Part shown: positions 5,670-13,080 of the stretch, one piece after another
Numbering within the stretch: the first letter of the stretch is position 1
Layout of the letters: the number at the start of each line of letters is the position of its first letter
Position numbers and translations under genes: made by a program
Notes under the pieces: model-generated
What the model saw: only the letters and a program-made list of their open reading frames with translations
Database searches by the model: none
Told to the model about the DNA's origin: nothing
NCBI GenBank assembly: GCA_964460185.1
Contig: CAYWTM010000085.1
Coordinates: 1-14,421 of the forward strand
Direction: 5' to 3'
DNA from: JAVJPJ01 sp040217295
GTDB lineage: Bacteria > Pseudomonadota > Alphaproteobacteria > Rhodobacterales > Rhodobacteraceae
Length of the DNA: 14,421 nucleotides

Positions 5670-6038
5670 ATGCGCAACGCAGCGCTGGTACTTGGACTGA
5701 TCGGTGGCACATTCGCCATGATCGTGGGGTTCTTTGTCTACGGTTACGTCGAATTCATAGACTGGTTCGGGGAGGTGCCGGACCTGGCCCGCCAGGTCGA
5801 TGACCCGCAGCTGAAGCAAACGGTGTCGTTTCTTGCCCCGATCCTGGCGATTGCCGGCGGGGCAATGGCGCGCGCGCGCGCGCTGTGGGGCGGTATCTTG
5901 ATGCTGCTGGCGGCGGCCGGGATCTATCACGCGCTGGGCTTTGGCGTGTTCACCATGTTCCCGATCGCCTTTTGCGCGCTTGGCGGCCTGTTGGCCATCG
6001 CGGCGGGCAAGCCGGACGAGGAAAAGGCCCATTTTTGA
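5670..6038 (+). CDS. Small four-helix membrane protein, function unknown
   Basis: A 122-aa protein with four predicted membrane segments at about residues 5-27, 50-67, 71-88 and 92-112, a polar loop after the first helix (EFIDWFGEVPDLARQVDDPQ region) and a charged C-terminal tail (GKPDEEKAHF). The start at 5670 is supported by GGAGG at 5659-5663; the frame is open a little further upstream without a better signal. The helix pattern with a glycine-rich first helix and the loop after it resembles small DUF4064-like membrane proteins, but I do not claim membership. It is divergent from the buf operon and convergent with thrS, so context gives no role. The second and third helices are joined by an ARARA stretch encoded by a 16-nt (GC)8 tract. 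Confidence 0.8.
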   Translation: MRNAALVLGLIGGTFAMIVGFFVYGYVEFIDWFGEVPDLARQVDDPQLKQTVSFLAPILAIAGGAMARARALWGGILMLLAAAGIYHALGFGVFTMFPIAFCALGGLLAIAAGKPDEEKAHF

Positions 6039-6048
6039 GATGTGGCAC

Positions 6049-6083
6049 CCGGCCGTGGCGTGTCGCACATGCGCCCCGGCCGG
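6049..6083. terminator. Shared hairpin between convergent genes
   Basis: An interrupted stem between the stops of the 122-aa gene and thrS: CCGGCCG (6049-6055), then GGCG (6057-6060), an 11-nt loop, CGCC (6072-6075), then CGGCCGG (6077-6083), with one T/C mismatch. Eleven of twelve positions pair. It is well placed as a bidirectional terminator for both convergent genes, although neither side has a good T tract. Confidence 0.6.
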
Positions 6084-6089
6084 ATGAAT

Positions 6090-8036
6090 TCACCGCAAAT
6101 CGGGTGGAACGGCCTCTGCCTTGAGGTCGGACACCACCTGATCGACCGGAAGAACCTGCGTATGCTTTTCACCCAGGCGGCGCAGGGTGACGGTCCGATC
6201 CTCCACCTCCTTGCGGCCGATGGCGAGGATGACGGGCACCTTGCCGACCGAGTGTTCGCGCACCTTGAAGTTGATCTTTTCGTTGCGGATATCGGCCTCG
6301 GCGCGGACGCCGGCCTTGCGCAGGGTTTCGACGACCTCGTGCACGTAGTCATCCGCGTCCGACACGATCGAGGCGACCACAACCTGCCGCGGCGCAAGCC
6401 AGAACGGCAGTTTGCCTTCCGAGTTCTCGATCAAGATGCCGATGAACCGCTCGAACGATCCAAGGCAGGCCCGGTGCAGCATGAAGGGACGATGTTTTGC
6501 GCCGTCGGCGGCGATGTAGCTGGCGCCAAGGCGTTCGGGCAGGTTCGGATCGACCTGGAAGGTGCCGCACTGCCAGACCCGGCCAATGGCATCGGTCAGG
6601 TAGAAATCCAGCTTGGGGCCGTAGAACGCGCCGTCGCCTTCCTCCAGCCGGTAGGCGTGCCCGGTTTTCTTGATCGCGTTTTCCAACGCATCTTCGACGT
6701 AGTCCCACGACTCGTCCGATCCCACGCGCTTTTCGGGACGCGTTGCAAAGGCGATTTCGAAGGCCTCGAAACCCAGGTCCTTGTAGACGCCCGCCAGGAA
6801 GGTGATGAACTTGGCGCATTCCGCCTCGATCTGGTCCTCGGTGCAGAAAATATGCGCGTCGTCCTGGGTAAAGCCGCGCACGCGCATGATGCCATGCAGC
6901 GCACCCGAGGGTTCGTAGCGCGCGCATGATCCGAACTCCGCCATGCGGAGCGGCAGGTCGCGATAGGATTTCAGGCCCTGGTTGAACACCTGCACGTGGC
7001 AGGGGCAGTTCATCGGTTTCAGCGCGTTGATCGCCTTTTCGCGGGCATGTTCCTCGTCCACTTCGACGATGAACATGTGGTCCTGGTACTTGTCCCAGTG
7101 GCCCGAGGCCTCCCACAGCTTGCGGTCGACGACCTGGGGCGTGTTGACCTCGACGTAACCATCGGCGCGCTGTTTGCGGCGCATGTAGTCTTGCAGCGTG
7201 GTGTAGATGGTCCAGCCGTTGGGATGCCAGAACACCTGACCGGGCGCTTCTTCTTGCATGTGGAACAGGTCCATCTCGCGGCCAAGGCGGCGGTGGTCGC
7301 GCTTTTCGGCCTCTTCGAGGAAGGTCATGTAGGCCTTGAGGTCGTCGCGGTTCTTGAACGCCACGCCATAGATGCGCTGCAGCATGGGCCGGGTGTTGTC
7401 ACCCAGCCAATAGGCGGCGGCCACGCTCATCAATTTGAACGCGTCCGAGGGCACCTGTCCGGTATGCTGAAGATGCGGACCCCGGCACAGGTCCATCCAG
7501 GGCCCGTGCCAGTACATGCGGATGGGCTCATCGCCGGGGATGCGGTCCAGCAGCTCGACCTTGTAGGGTTCACCGGTCGCTTCGTAATGGGTGCGCACCT
7601 TTTCGCGGGTCCAGACTTCGGTCCGCACCGCGTCGCGGGCGTTGATGATCTGTTTCATCCGGTCTTCGATCCGGCCCAGGTCCTCGGGGGTGAACGGCTC
7701 TGCCCGGTCGAAATCGTAGAACCAGCCATTGTCGCGCACCGGGCCGATGGTGACCTTGGTATCGGGCCAGATCTCCTGCACGGCGCGGGCCATGATATGG
7801 GCGAGGTCATGGCGGATCAGCTCCAGCGCCTGATCGTCGTCCTTCATCGTGTGGATTGCGATCTGGGCATCGGCCTGGATCGGCCATGCGAGATCCCAAT
7901 GGGCCCCGTTCACGGTCGCGCTGATCGCCTTCTTGGCCAGCGAGGTCGAGATGTCGGTTGCCACTTCGGCGGCCGTCACGCCGGCCGGAAAGGACCTGGA
8001 ATTGCCATCGGGAAAGGTCAGGGAAATATCGGCCAT
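6090..8036 (-). CDS. thrS: Threonyl-tRNA synthetase
   Basis: A 648-aa class II synthetase that charges tRNA-Thr in the cytosol. Order of domains: TGS-like N-terminus (about 1-62), editing domain with HDLAH (H76, H80) and DLCRGPH (C184, H188), catalytic core from about 245, and anticodon-binding domain from about 550. The zinc ligands C344 (MNCPCH), H395 (DDAHIF) and H521 (HRA) each sit ten residues beyond the E. coli positions. Motif 2 is FGSCARYEPSGALHGIMRVRGFTQDD and motif 3 is CLGSFERFIGILIE. Full length and intact. The start at 8036 has GAGGAG upstream. It lies 90 nt after the MFS transporter on the same strand; no T-box-like leader is seen, and none is expected in this group. Confidence 0.98.
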   Translation of the reverse strand: MADISLTFPDGNSRSFPAGVTAAEVATDISTSLAKKAISATVNGAHWDLAWPIQADAQIAIHTMKDDDQALELIRHDLAHIMARAVQEIWPDTKVTIGPVRDNGWFYDFDRAEPFTPEDLGRIEDRMKQIINARDAVRTEVWTREKVRTHYEATGEPYKVELLDRIPGDEPIRMYWHGPWMDLCRGPHLQHTGQVPSDAFKLMSVAAAYWLGDNTRPMLQRIYGVAFKNRDDLKAYMTFLEEAEKRDHRRLGREMDLFHMQEEAPGQVFWHPNGWTIYTTLQDYMRRKQRADGYVEVNTPQVVDRKLWEASGHWDKYQDHMFIVEVDEEHAREKAINALKPMNCPCHVQVFNQGLKSYRDLPLRMAEFGSCARYEPSGALHGIMRVRGFTQDDAHIFCTEDQIEAECAKFITFLAGVYKDLGFEAFEIAFATRPEKRVGSDESWDYVEDALENAIKKTGHAYRLEEGDGAFYGPKLDFYLTDAIGRVWQCGTFQVDPNLPERLGASYIAADGAKHRPFMLHRACLGSFERFIGILIENSEGKLPFWLAPRQVVVASIVSDADDYVHEVVETLRKAGVRAEADIRNEKINFKVREHSVGKVPVILAIGRKEVEDRTVTLRRLGEKHTQVLPVDQVVSDLKAEAVPPDLR

Positions 8037-8126
8037 CAGGCTCGTCTCCTCGTCGGTTTGGCGCCCACGGAACGCCCGGTTGCGGGTATATCGGTGCGCG
8101 CTATGTGCCCCTGCGTGTCGGGATGG

Positions 8127-9308
8127 TCAAGGGGTGCGGGCCACACGCCCGGCAGTCGCACGGTCCGACAAGACGAGATGCAACAGCGCACCGGCCATGC
8201 AAAGTGCCGCGACCCAGCCAAGCGCCCCGATCCCGATCCCGGTGATCACGACCCCCCCGATGGCCGACCCCAACGCCGCGCCGCCAAAGATGCAGGCGGC
8301 ATTGAGCGACAACAGCACCGGCGCGCGGGCCGGGTCGAGGGTGATCAGGCGCACCTGCTGGGCGGCGCCGAACGACCAGCCGAAGACCGACCAGATGAAC
8401 GTGACGGCACCAAGCACCCAGACCGGGAATGGCAGCGCGCTGTACATCGACAGGAACACGATCTGCACAACGGTCAGCGCCATCAAGGTGCGCGACGGGC
8501 CAAACCGGTCTGCCAGCACCCCGCCCATCCGGTTGCCGGCAATGGCGCCTAGCCCGAAGATCAGCAGCAGCAGGCTGACCCCGTCGCGGCCAAATCCCAT
8601 CTGCGCCGTCAAGAGCGGGGCGAAATAGGTATAAAGGGCAAAAATCCCGGCCATGAAGGACATCGTGAACAGGACGGCGGACATCACCGGCAGATCGCTG
8701 AGGGTGCGGCCCAGGTCCGACAGGGCCACCGGCCGGAACGACAGGCCCGCAGGCACGATGCGCCACAGCAATACGAGGGCGGGGATTGCGATGAGGGCGA
8801 CAAGGGTAAACGCGTACCGCCAGCCGACGGTATAGGCGAGCCAACCGCCGATGGGGATGCCGACGGCCTGCGCGATGGTAAGCCCCAAGAAGACCTGGGC
8901 CAAGGTTCGTGCGCGGCGTTCAGGGGGCACCAGCATCGCCGCCACGGCCGCCGAGACGGGCGTCACCACACCGGCCCCGACCGCGGCCATCGCGCGCGCG
9001 GCGTGCAGGCTGCCAAGCGTGGGGGCCAGGGCCGATGCAAGCGCGGCCAGACCGAAGATCGTCAAACCCGCCGCCAGCACCCGCCGGCGTCCGATGCCGC
9101 CCGTCAGCGATACCAGCAGCGGCGAACAGACCGCGTAAACAAGCGCATAGGTGGTCATCAGCGCCCCGGTCTGGCCTGCGGTGACATCCAGGTCGGCGGC
9201 CATGGGTTCGATCGTGCCAACGACCAGAAACGCGCCCATCCCGATGACGAAATTCACCCCCGACAAAACCGGAATGAGCAAGCGCGGAGGGGTGGGGGGA
9301 CCGGACAT
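8127..9308 (-). CDS. MFS transporter (drug:H+ antiporter-1 type exporter)
   Basis: A 393-aa major facilitator protein with about 12 membrane segments and no extra domains, the usual length for DHA1-type (AraJ/NepI/PbuE-like) exporters. The loop between helices 2 and 3 has GGIGRRRVLAAG, a loose form of the MFS signature, and the matching loop in the second half is MGGVLADRFGPSRTL (about residues 261-275). Helix 5 region VFLGLTIAQAVGIPIGGWLAY resembles the antiporter motif C region, which supports export. The substrate cannot be told. It is divergent from the alpha/beta hydrolase, 185 bp apart, and upstream of thrS. The start at 9308 (MSGPPTPPRLL) places a short polar N-terminus before helix 1. 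Confidence 0.9.
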   Translation of the reverse strand: MSGPPTPPRLLIPVLSGVNFVIGMGAFLVVGTIEPMAADLDVTAGQTGALMTTYALVYAVCSPLLVSLTGGIGRRRVLAAGLTIFGLAALASALAPTLGSLHAARAMAAVGAGVVTPVSAAVAAMLVPPERRARTLAQVFLGLTIAQAVGIPIGGWLAYTVGWRYAFTLVALIAIPALVLLWRIVPAGLSFRPVALSDLGRTLSDLPVMSAVLFTMSFMAGIFALYTYFAPLLTAQMGFGRDGVSLLLLIFGLGAIAGNRMGGVLADRFGPSRTLMALTVVQIVFLSMYSALPFPVWVLGAVTFIWSVFGWSFGAAQQVRLITLDPARAPVLLSLNAACIFGGAALGSAIGGVVITGIGIGALGWVAALCMAGALLHLVLSDRATAGRVARTP

Positions 9309-9372
9309 CGTGCGAGGATAGGCGGCTCGCCCGAAAGGTCAATGAAAGGCTGATCTTCGGGGGGGAATGGGT

Positions 9373-9415
9373 CGCGCACCGCGACCGGTCGCGCATGAGG
9401 CGGTCGCGGTGCGCG
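9373..9415. promoter_or_regulatory. 14-bp perfect inverted repeat between MFS and hydrolase genes
   Basis: Arms CGCGCACCGCGACC (9373-9386) and GGTCGCGGTGCGCG (9402-9415) match perfectly around a 15-nt spacer. The spacer begins GGTCGCGC, so the left arm can instead pair locally (GCGACC/GGTCGC, 9381-9392); two exclusive structures are possible. It sits 78 nt upstream of the hydrolase start and 64 nt upstream of the MFS start. It could be an operator, a terminator or a leader switch. Confidence 0.7.
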
Positions 9416-9493
9416 TCTCTCCGCCGGTTCCGCAATGGCGGGGATTGTGCGCAGGGGCCTGCCCATGCAATTTGCCCGCACCGGAGGTCGTTC

Positions 9494-10243
9494 ATGTCAA
9501 AACCGCAGTTTTTCACAACCGATCAGGGCCGCATGCTGGCCTATCACCGGTTTTCCGGTCGCGGGCCGGGCGTGGTGTTCCTGGGCGGTTTGCGCTCGGA
9601 CATGACCGGCACCAAGGCGGTTCACCTGGAGGCCTGGGCGCGGCGCAGCGGCCGGGAATTCCTGCGGTTCGACTATTCCGGACATGGCGAAAGCTCGGGC
9701 GAGTTCACCGAGGGCTGCGTGGGTGACTGGGCCGAAGACGCCATGGCCGCGATCACCACGTTGACCGACGGGCCCCAGATCCTGGTCGGATCGTCGATGG
9801 GGGGGTGGATCAGCCTGTTGATGGCCAAACGCATTCCCGAACGGCTGTGCGGCCTGGTGACCATCGCCGCTGCCCCCGATTTCACCGAAGACGGCATGTG
9901 GGCCGAATGGTCTGAAGCCGACCGCCAGACACTGATGGACCATGGCGAGGTCGCGCTGCCGTCGGAATACGGCGACGCCATGGTGATCACCCGCCGCATG
10001 ATCGAGGATGGGCGCAACCAGCTTGTGCTGCGCGATCCCCTGCCGCTGTCGGTGCCGGTGCGCATGCTGCAGGGGACGGACGATCGTGACGTGCCCATGT
10101 CGGTCGCGCTGCGGCTTCTGGACCATATCGAGGGCGAGGATGTGCGGCTGGAACTGGTCAAGGGCGCGGATCACCGGTTTTCCGATCCTGCCTGCCTCGA
10201 CACCATCACCCGGGCCGTCGAAGAAGCCCTGTCGCGTGCATAG
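9494..10243 (+). CDS. Alpha/beta hydrolase (ABHD10-like serine esterase)
   Basis: A 249-aa alpha/beta hydrolase with a complete catalytic triad: nucleophile S101 in the elbow GSSMGG (99-104), acid most likely D197 in GTDDRDVP (194-201), and H227 in ADHRF. The oxyanion-side loop is FLGGLRSDMTG (29-39), and DYSGHGESSG (60-69) is the strand-4 motif. This short form, with FLGG-R-SDM-GTKA near the start, resembles ABHD10-type acyl-protein thioesterase/esterases common in alphaproteobacteria; the substrate is not readable. The start at 9494 has GGAGG at 9483-9487; upstream in-frame codons run through the inverted repeat and are unlikely to be translated. No signal peptide, so cytosolic. Confidence 0.9.
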   Translation: MSKPQFFTTDQGRMLAYHRFSGRGPGVVFLGGLRSDMTGTKAVHLEAWARRSGREFLRFDYSGHGESSGEFTEGCVGDWAEDAMAAITTLTDGPQILVGSSMGGWISLLMAKRIPERLCGLVTIAAAPDFTEDGMWAEWSEADRQTLMDHGEVALPSEYGDAMVITRRMIEDGRNQLVLRDPLPLSVPVRMLQGTDDRDVPMSVALRLLDHIEGEDVRLELVKGADHRFSDPACLDTITRAVEEALSRA

Positions 10244-10485
10244 AACCCGGTTTTGGCGGACCTGATCGTGAAAACCGCACGATAGCAGGCACCACTGGCA
10301 GCGGTCTGTCGGCGCTGCACATCATCCTTTGATCTGCGCGATGGCGTGACTTCTATGCCCATGTAATCGCAAGCGATATCCCAGATTCGGCCGTCGTCGG
10401 CGCGGGCTCGGCGGGCTAGACGGATCGGGTTGCGCCCGCCGGCGCTGTGACAACCCCCCCCTTGCAGGCGCAAAGAAATGCCTTG
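10244..10485. promoter_or_regulatory. Control region upstream of the ABC-transport operon
   Basis: No gene is seen. This stretch must hold the promoter of the lacI-type gene. It contains a short palindrome ATCGC-AA-GCGAT (10366-10377), locally the most AT-rich part, and at its left edge GAACCCGGTTTT (10243-10254), which matches 10 of 12 bases of the core of the operator-like palindrome at 10486. Promoter boxes could not be placed with confidence. Confidence 0.4.
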
Positions 10486-10501
10486 CCGAAACCGGTTTCG
10501 G
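10486..10501. promoter_or_regulatory. Putative LacI-family operator 1
   Basis: A perfect 16-bp palindrome, CCGAAACCGGTTTCGG, centred 38 bp upstream of the chosen start of the LacI-type gene. A central CG flanked by A/T-rich half-sites is the usual form of LacI-family operators. A near-copy lies exactly 60 bp downstream. Confidence 0.8.
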
Positions 10502-10530
10502 AACAAATGCTCCGAGTCGGGGAGAGGCAC

Positions 10531-11628
10531 ATGCTGCACCGGAGTCCGAAATCGGTTTCGTCCAAACGCGTCACGATCAGTGACGTGGCCGATGCGCTGG
10601 GGCTGGCCAAGGGGACGGTCAGCCGTGCCCTGAACGGGTATCCCGATATCTCCGAGGCCACGCGCCTGCGGGTGGGCCGGGCCGCCGAGAAGATGGGCTA
10701 TCGGCCGATGGCCCAGGCCCAGGCGATCCGCACCGGTCGCGCCCGGTCGCTGGGCCTTGTTCTGAATGCCGGGCGGTCCGATGCCCACAAACCGTTCCTG
10801 ACCGATTTCCTCGATGGTATCAGCCGGGCCGCGTCCGAGGAAAACTGGACCCTGACCGTGGCCACCGCCGACGACGAGGCCAACGAGGTCGCGACGCTGG
10901 CCCGACTGGTCGATGAGCGCAAGGTGGATGGCTTCATTCTGCCGCGCACCAAGATGTCCGACCCGCGTGTCGATCTGCTGCGTGACCGCGACGTGCCGTT
11001 CATCATGTATGGGCGCACCGGGAATCCGCAGGGATGCGCATGGTTCGACATCGCCGGCGAAGAGGCGATGCGCGAGGCCGTTCTGCGGCTGGCGGGCTTT
11101 GGTCATCGGCGCATCGGGTTCATCAATGGCGGGCTTGACTACACCTACGCGCATCTGCGCCGTGAGGGGTATCTGACCGGGCTGCGCGAGGCGGGGCTGG
11201 GCGACGACCGGGCGATGATGGTCGAAGGGGTGCTGACCATCCCCGAAGGCGAGGTGGCGGGGCTGAAACTGCTTGACCTGCCCGATGCGCCCACGGCGAT
11301 TGTCTGCGCGCTGGACCTGGCCGCCCTTGGCCTTTACCGGGCCGCAGCGCGCGCCGGGCGGCAAGTGGGGCGCGATCTGGCGGTGATCTCTTATGACGGG
11401 ATCCCTGAGGCCGCGAATGCCGAGCCGCCGCTGTCGACCTTTGCCGTCGATACCCGCGCGGCGGGTCGGCGACTGGCGCAGATGCTGCTGGCGCGCATTC
11501 GAGGTGCCGCGCCCGAGGATCTGCGCGAACTGGTGCCCGCGCGCCTGATCGCGCGCGGTTCCGACCGTATGACCGAAGCGATACCGGGCCCCGGAAACGG
11601 CACTGACCCGGCCCGCGAATTTGCCTGA
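10531..11628 (+). CDS. LacI-family transcriptional regulator of the adjacent sugar ABC operon
   Basis: A 365-aa LacI/GalR regulator. The N-terminal helix-turn-helix is VTISDVADALGLAKGTVSRALNG (about residues 14-36), followed by the hinge region (GYRPMAQAQAIRTGRA, 56-71) and a periplasmic-binding-protein-like effector domain (SLGLVLNAG to the C-terminus). I chose 10531 because GGAGAGG at 10520-10526 precedes it; upstream in-frame ATGs at 10507 and 10447 would add residues outside the family. An operator-like palindrome sits just upstream and another within codons 6-11, which points to autoregulation. The binding-protein gene starts 22 nt after its stop, so the regulator is the first gene of the operon it likely controls. 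The inducer is presumably a sugar or derivative; its identity is not readable. Confidence 0.93.
   Translation: MLHRSPKSVSSKRVTISDVADALGLAKGTVSRALNGYPDISEATRLRVGRAAEKMGYRPMAQAQAIRTGRARSLGLVLNAGRSDAHKPFLTDFLDGISRAASEENWTLTVATADDEANEVATLARLVDERKVDGFILPRTKMSDPRVDLLRDRDVPFIMYGRTGNPQGCAWFDIAGEEAMREAVLRLAGFGHRRIGFINGGLDYTYAHLRREGYLTGLREAGLGDDRAMMVEGVLTIPEGEVAGLKLLDLPDAPTAIVCALDLAALGLYRAAARAGRQVGRDLAVISYDGIPEAANAEPPLSTFAVDTRAAGRRLAQMLLARIRGAAPEDLRELVPARLIARGSDRMTEAIPGPGNGTDPAREFA
10546..10561. promoter_or_regulatory. Putative LacI-family operator 2, inside the coding region
   Basis: CCGAAATCGGTTTCGT differs from operator 1 at two positions and is imperfectly palindromic. It covers codons 6-11 of the regulator (PKSVSS). 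Centre-to-centre distance to operator 1 is 60 bp. Confidence 0.65.
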
Positions 11629-11650
11629 GAAAACCAATGGGAGGAATGGC

Positions 11651-13009
11651 ATGACACTTTTCAAAAACCCGACGCGCGTGGCGCTGTTGGCGGCGGCTTC
11701 GGTGCTGGCGATCAGCAGCGTGGCGTCGGCACAGGACAGCATCCGCTTCTGGACCACCGAGGAACAGCCCGAGCGGCTGGAACGGCAGGTGGCGATGGCG
11801 GCGGACTTCACCGCTGAAACCGGCATCGCGGTCGAGGTGATCCCGGTCACCGAAAGCGACCTGGGCACCCGCACCACGGCGGCCTTTGCCGCGGGCGATC
11901 TGCCGGACGTGATCTATCACACCCTGCAATACACGCTGCCCTGGGCCGAAGCCGGCATCCTCGATACCGATGCGGCGACCGATGTGATCGAGAACCTCGG
12001 CGGTGGTACCTTCGCGCAGGGCGCGCTGGACATGGCCGCGGTCGATGGCGGCTATGCCTCGGTTCCGGTCGATGGCTGGACGCAGATGATCGTCTACCGC
12101 GCCGACCTGTTCGAGGAGAACGGGCTGGAGCCGCCCAATACCTACGCCAATGTGCTGGCGGCGATCGAGGCGCTGCACAATCCGCCCGAGATGTTCGGCT
12201 TTGTCGCGGCCACCAAGGTCGATGAAAACTTCATGAGCCAGGTTCTGGAGCATGTATTCCTCGCCAACGGCGTGTCGCCGGTCGATGCGGACGGCTTTGC
12301 ACCGCTGGACGAGGCCGCGACGACCGAGGTGTTGGAGTTCTACCGCGCCATCGTCGAGGCCTCGCCCGAGGGGGAACTGTTCTGGCAGCAGTCGCGCGAG
12401 TTGTATTTCGCGGGACGCGCCGCGATGATCATCTGGTCGCCGTTCATCCTTGATGAACTGGCCGGTCTGCGTGACAGCGCGCCGCCCACCCTGACCGACG
12501 ATCCGACCTCGTCCGAACTGGCCAGCCGCACGGGTATCGTCACCAACTTCGCGGGTCCGTCGAACCCTGACGGCGCGGCCTGGGGCGACGTGCGCTATTT
12601 CGGGATCACCGCCGATGCGGATACCGACGCGGCCATGCAGTTTGTCGAATATTCGATGAACGAAGGCTACACCGCGACGCTGGCCATCGCGCCCGAAGGC
12701 AAGTTCCCGGTGCGTCGCGGGACCGAAGACAACCCGACCGCCTTCACCGAGGCCTGGGCCGGGCTTGACGTCGGCGTCGACCGGCGCGCGCCGCTGGGCG
12801 ATCTCTACCCGCAGGAGATGATCGACGAGATCGTCGGCGGGCTGGACGTGGCGCAGCGCTGGGGCGTCAGCGAGGGACAGCTGGCGCTGGCCTCGCGGAT
12901 CATCAACAGCCAGGTCATCAACCGCCTGGTGCGCGAATACATGGACGGCGTGCGCGATGCCCCGGCCACGGTCGCGCTGATGAACGAAGAGCTGTCGGGC
13001 ATCGAATGA
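11651..13009 (+). CDS. Extracellular sugar-binding protein of an ABC importer (family 1 SBP)
   Basis: A 452-aa periplasmic solute-binding protein (COG1653-like). The signal peptide has a basic start (MTLFKNPTR), a hydrophobic core and cleavage after ASA (residue 27). The mature protein begins QDSIRFWTTEEQPER, with the strand-helix pattern of family 1 SBPs: ETGIAVEVIPVTESDL, AAFAAGDLPDVIYH (periplasmic-binding loop), VPVDGWTQMIVYRADLFEENGLEPPNTY (domain crossover and partner helix), and FAGRAAMIIWSPF. Start 11651 is fixed by GGGAGGA at 11639-11645. It is preceded by the LacI-type regulator and followed by a strong hairpin and the permease. A di- or oligosaccharide ligand is likely from the family, but unproven; no sugar-degrading enzyme is inside the window. 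Confidence 0.92.
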   Translation: MTLFKNPTRVALLAAASVLAISSVASAQDSIRFWTTEEQPERLERQVAMAADFTAETGIAVEVIPVTESDLGTRTTAAFAAGDLPDVIYHTLQYTLPWAEAGILDTDAATDVIENLGGGTFAQGALDMAAVDGGYASVPVDGWTQMIVYRADLFEENGLEPPNTYANVLAAIEALHNPPEMFGFVAATKVDENFMSQVLEHVFLANGVSPVDADGFAPLDEAATTEVLEFYRAIVEASPEGELFWQQSRELYFAGRAAMIIWSPFILDELAGLRDSAPPTLTDDPTSSELASRTGIVTNFAGPSNPDGAAWGDVRYFGITADADTDAAMQFVEYSMNEGYTATLAIAPEGKFPVRRGTEDNPTAFTEAWAGLDVGVDRRAPLGDLYPQEMIDEIVGGLDVAQRWGVSEGQLALASRIINSQVINRLVREYMDGVRDAPATVALMNEELSGIE

Positions 13010-13023
13010 TGTGATGCCGGTTG

Positions 13024-13053
13024 CCGGGGCCGCCCTGTCTTGGGCGGCCCCGG
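13024..13053 (+). promoter_or_regulatory. 12-bp-stem hairpin between binding protein and permease genes
   Basis: A perfect inverted repeat CCGGGGCCGCCC (13024-13035) / GGGCGGCCCCGG (13042-13053) with a 6-nt loop TGTCTT, 14 nt after the binding-protein stop and 27 nt before the permease start. No T tract follows. Hairpins in this place are known in other binding-protein-dependent operons to protect the upstream mRNA and lower downstream expression; here that is inference. Confidence 0.85.
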
Positions 13054-13080
13054 ACATCTCGATCGATCCGGAGACACCTG

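Noticed and set aside
6996..8552. Plus-strand open frame of 518 codons
   Set aside because: It lies opposite thrS, which is unambiguous. The His/Val/Gly-rich translation is the usual antisense shadow.
10171..11877. Minus-strand open frame of 568 codons
   Set aside because: It lies opposite the LacI-type gene and crosses its promoter region and operators. Its composition is not protein-like.
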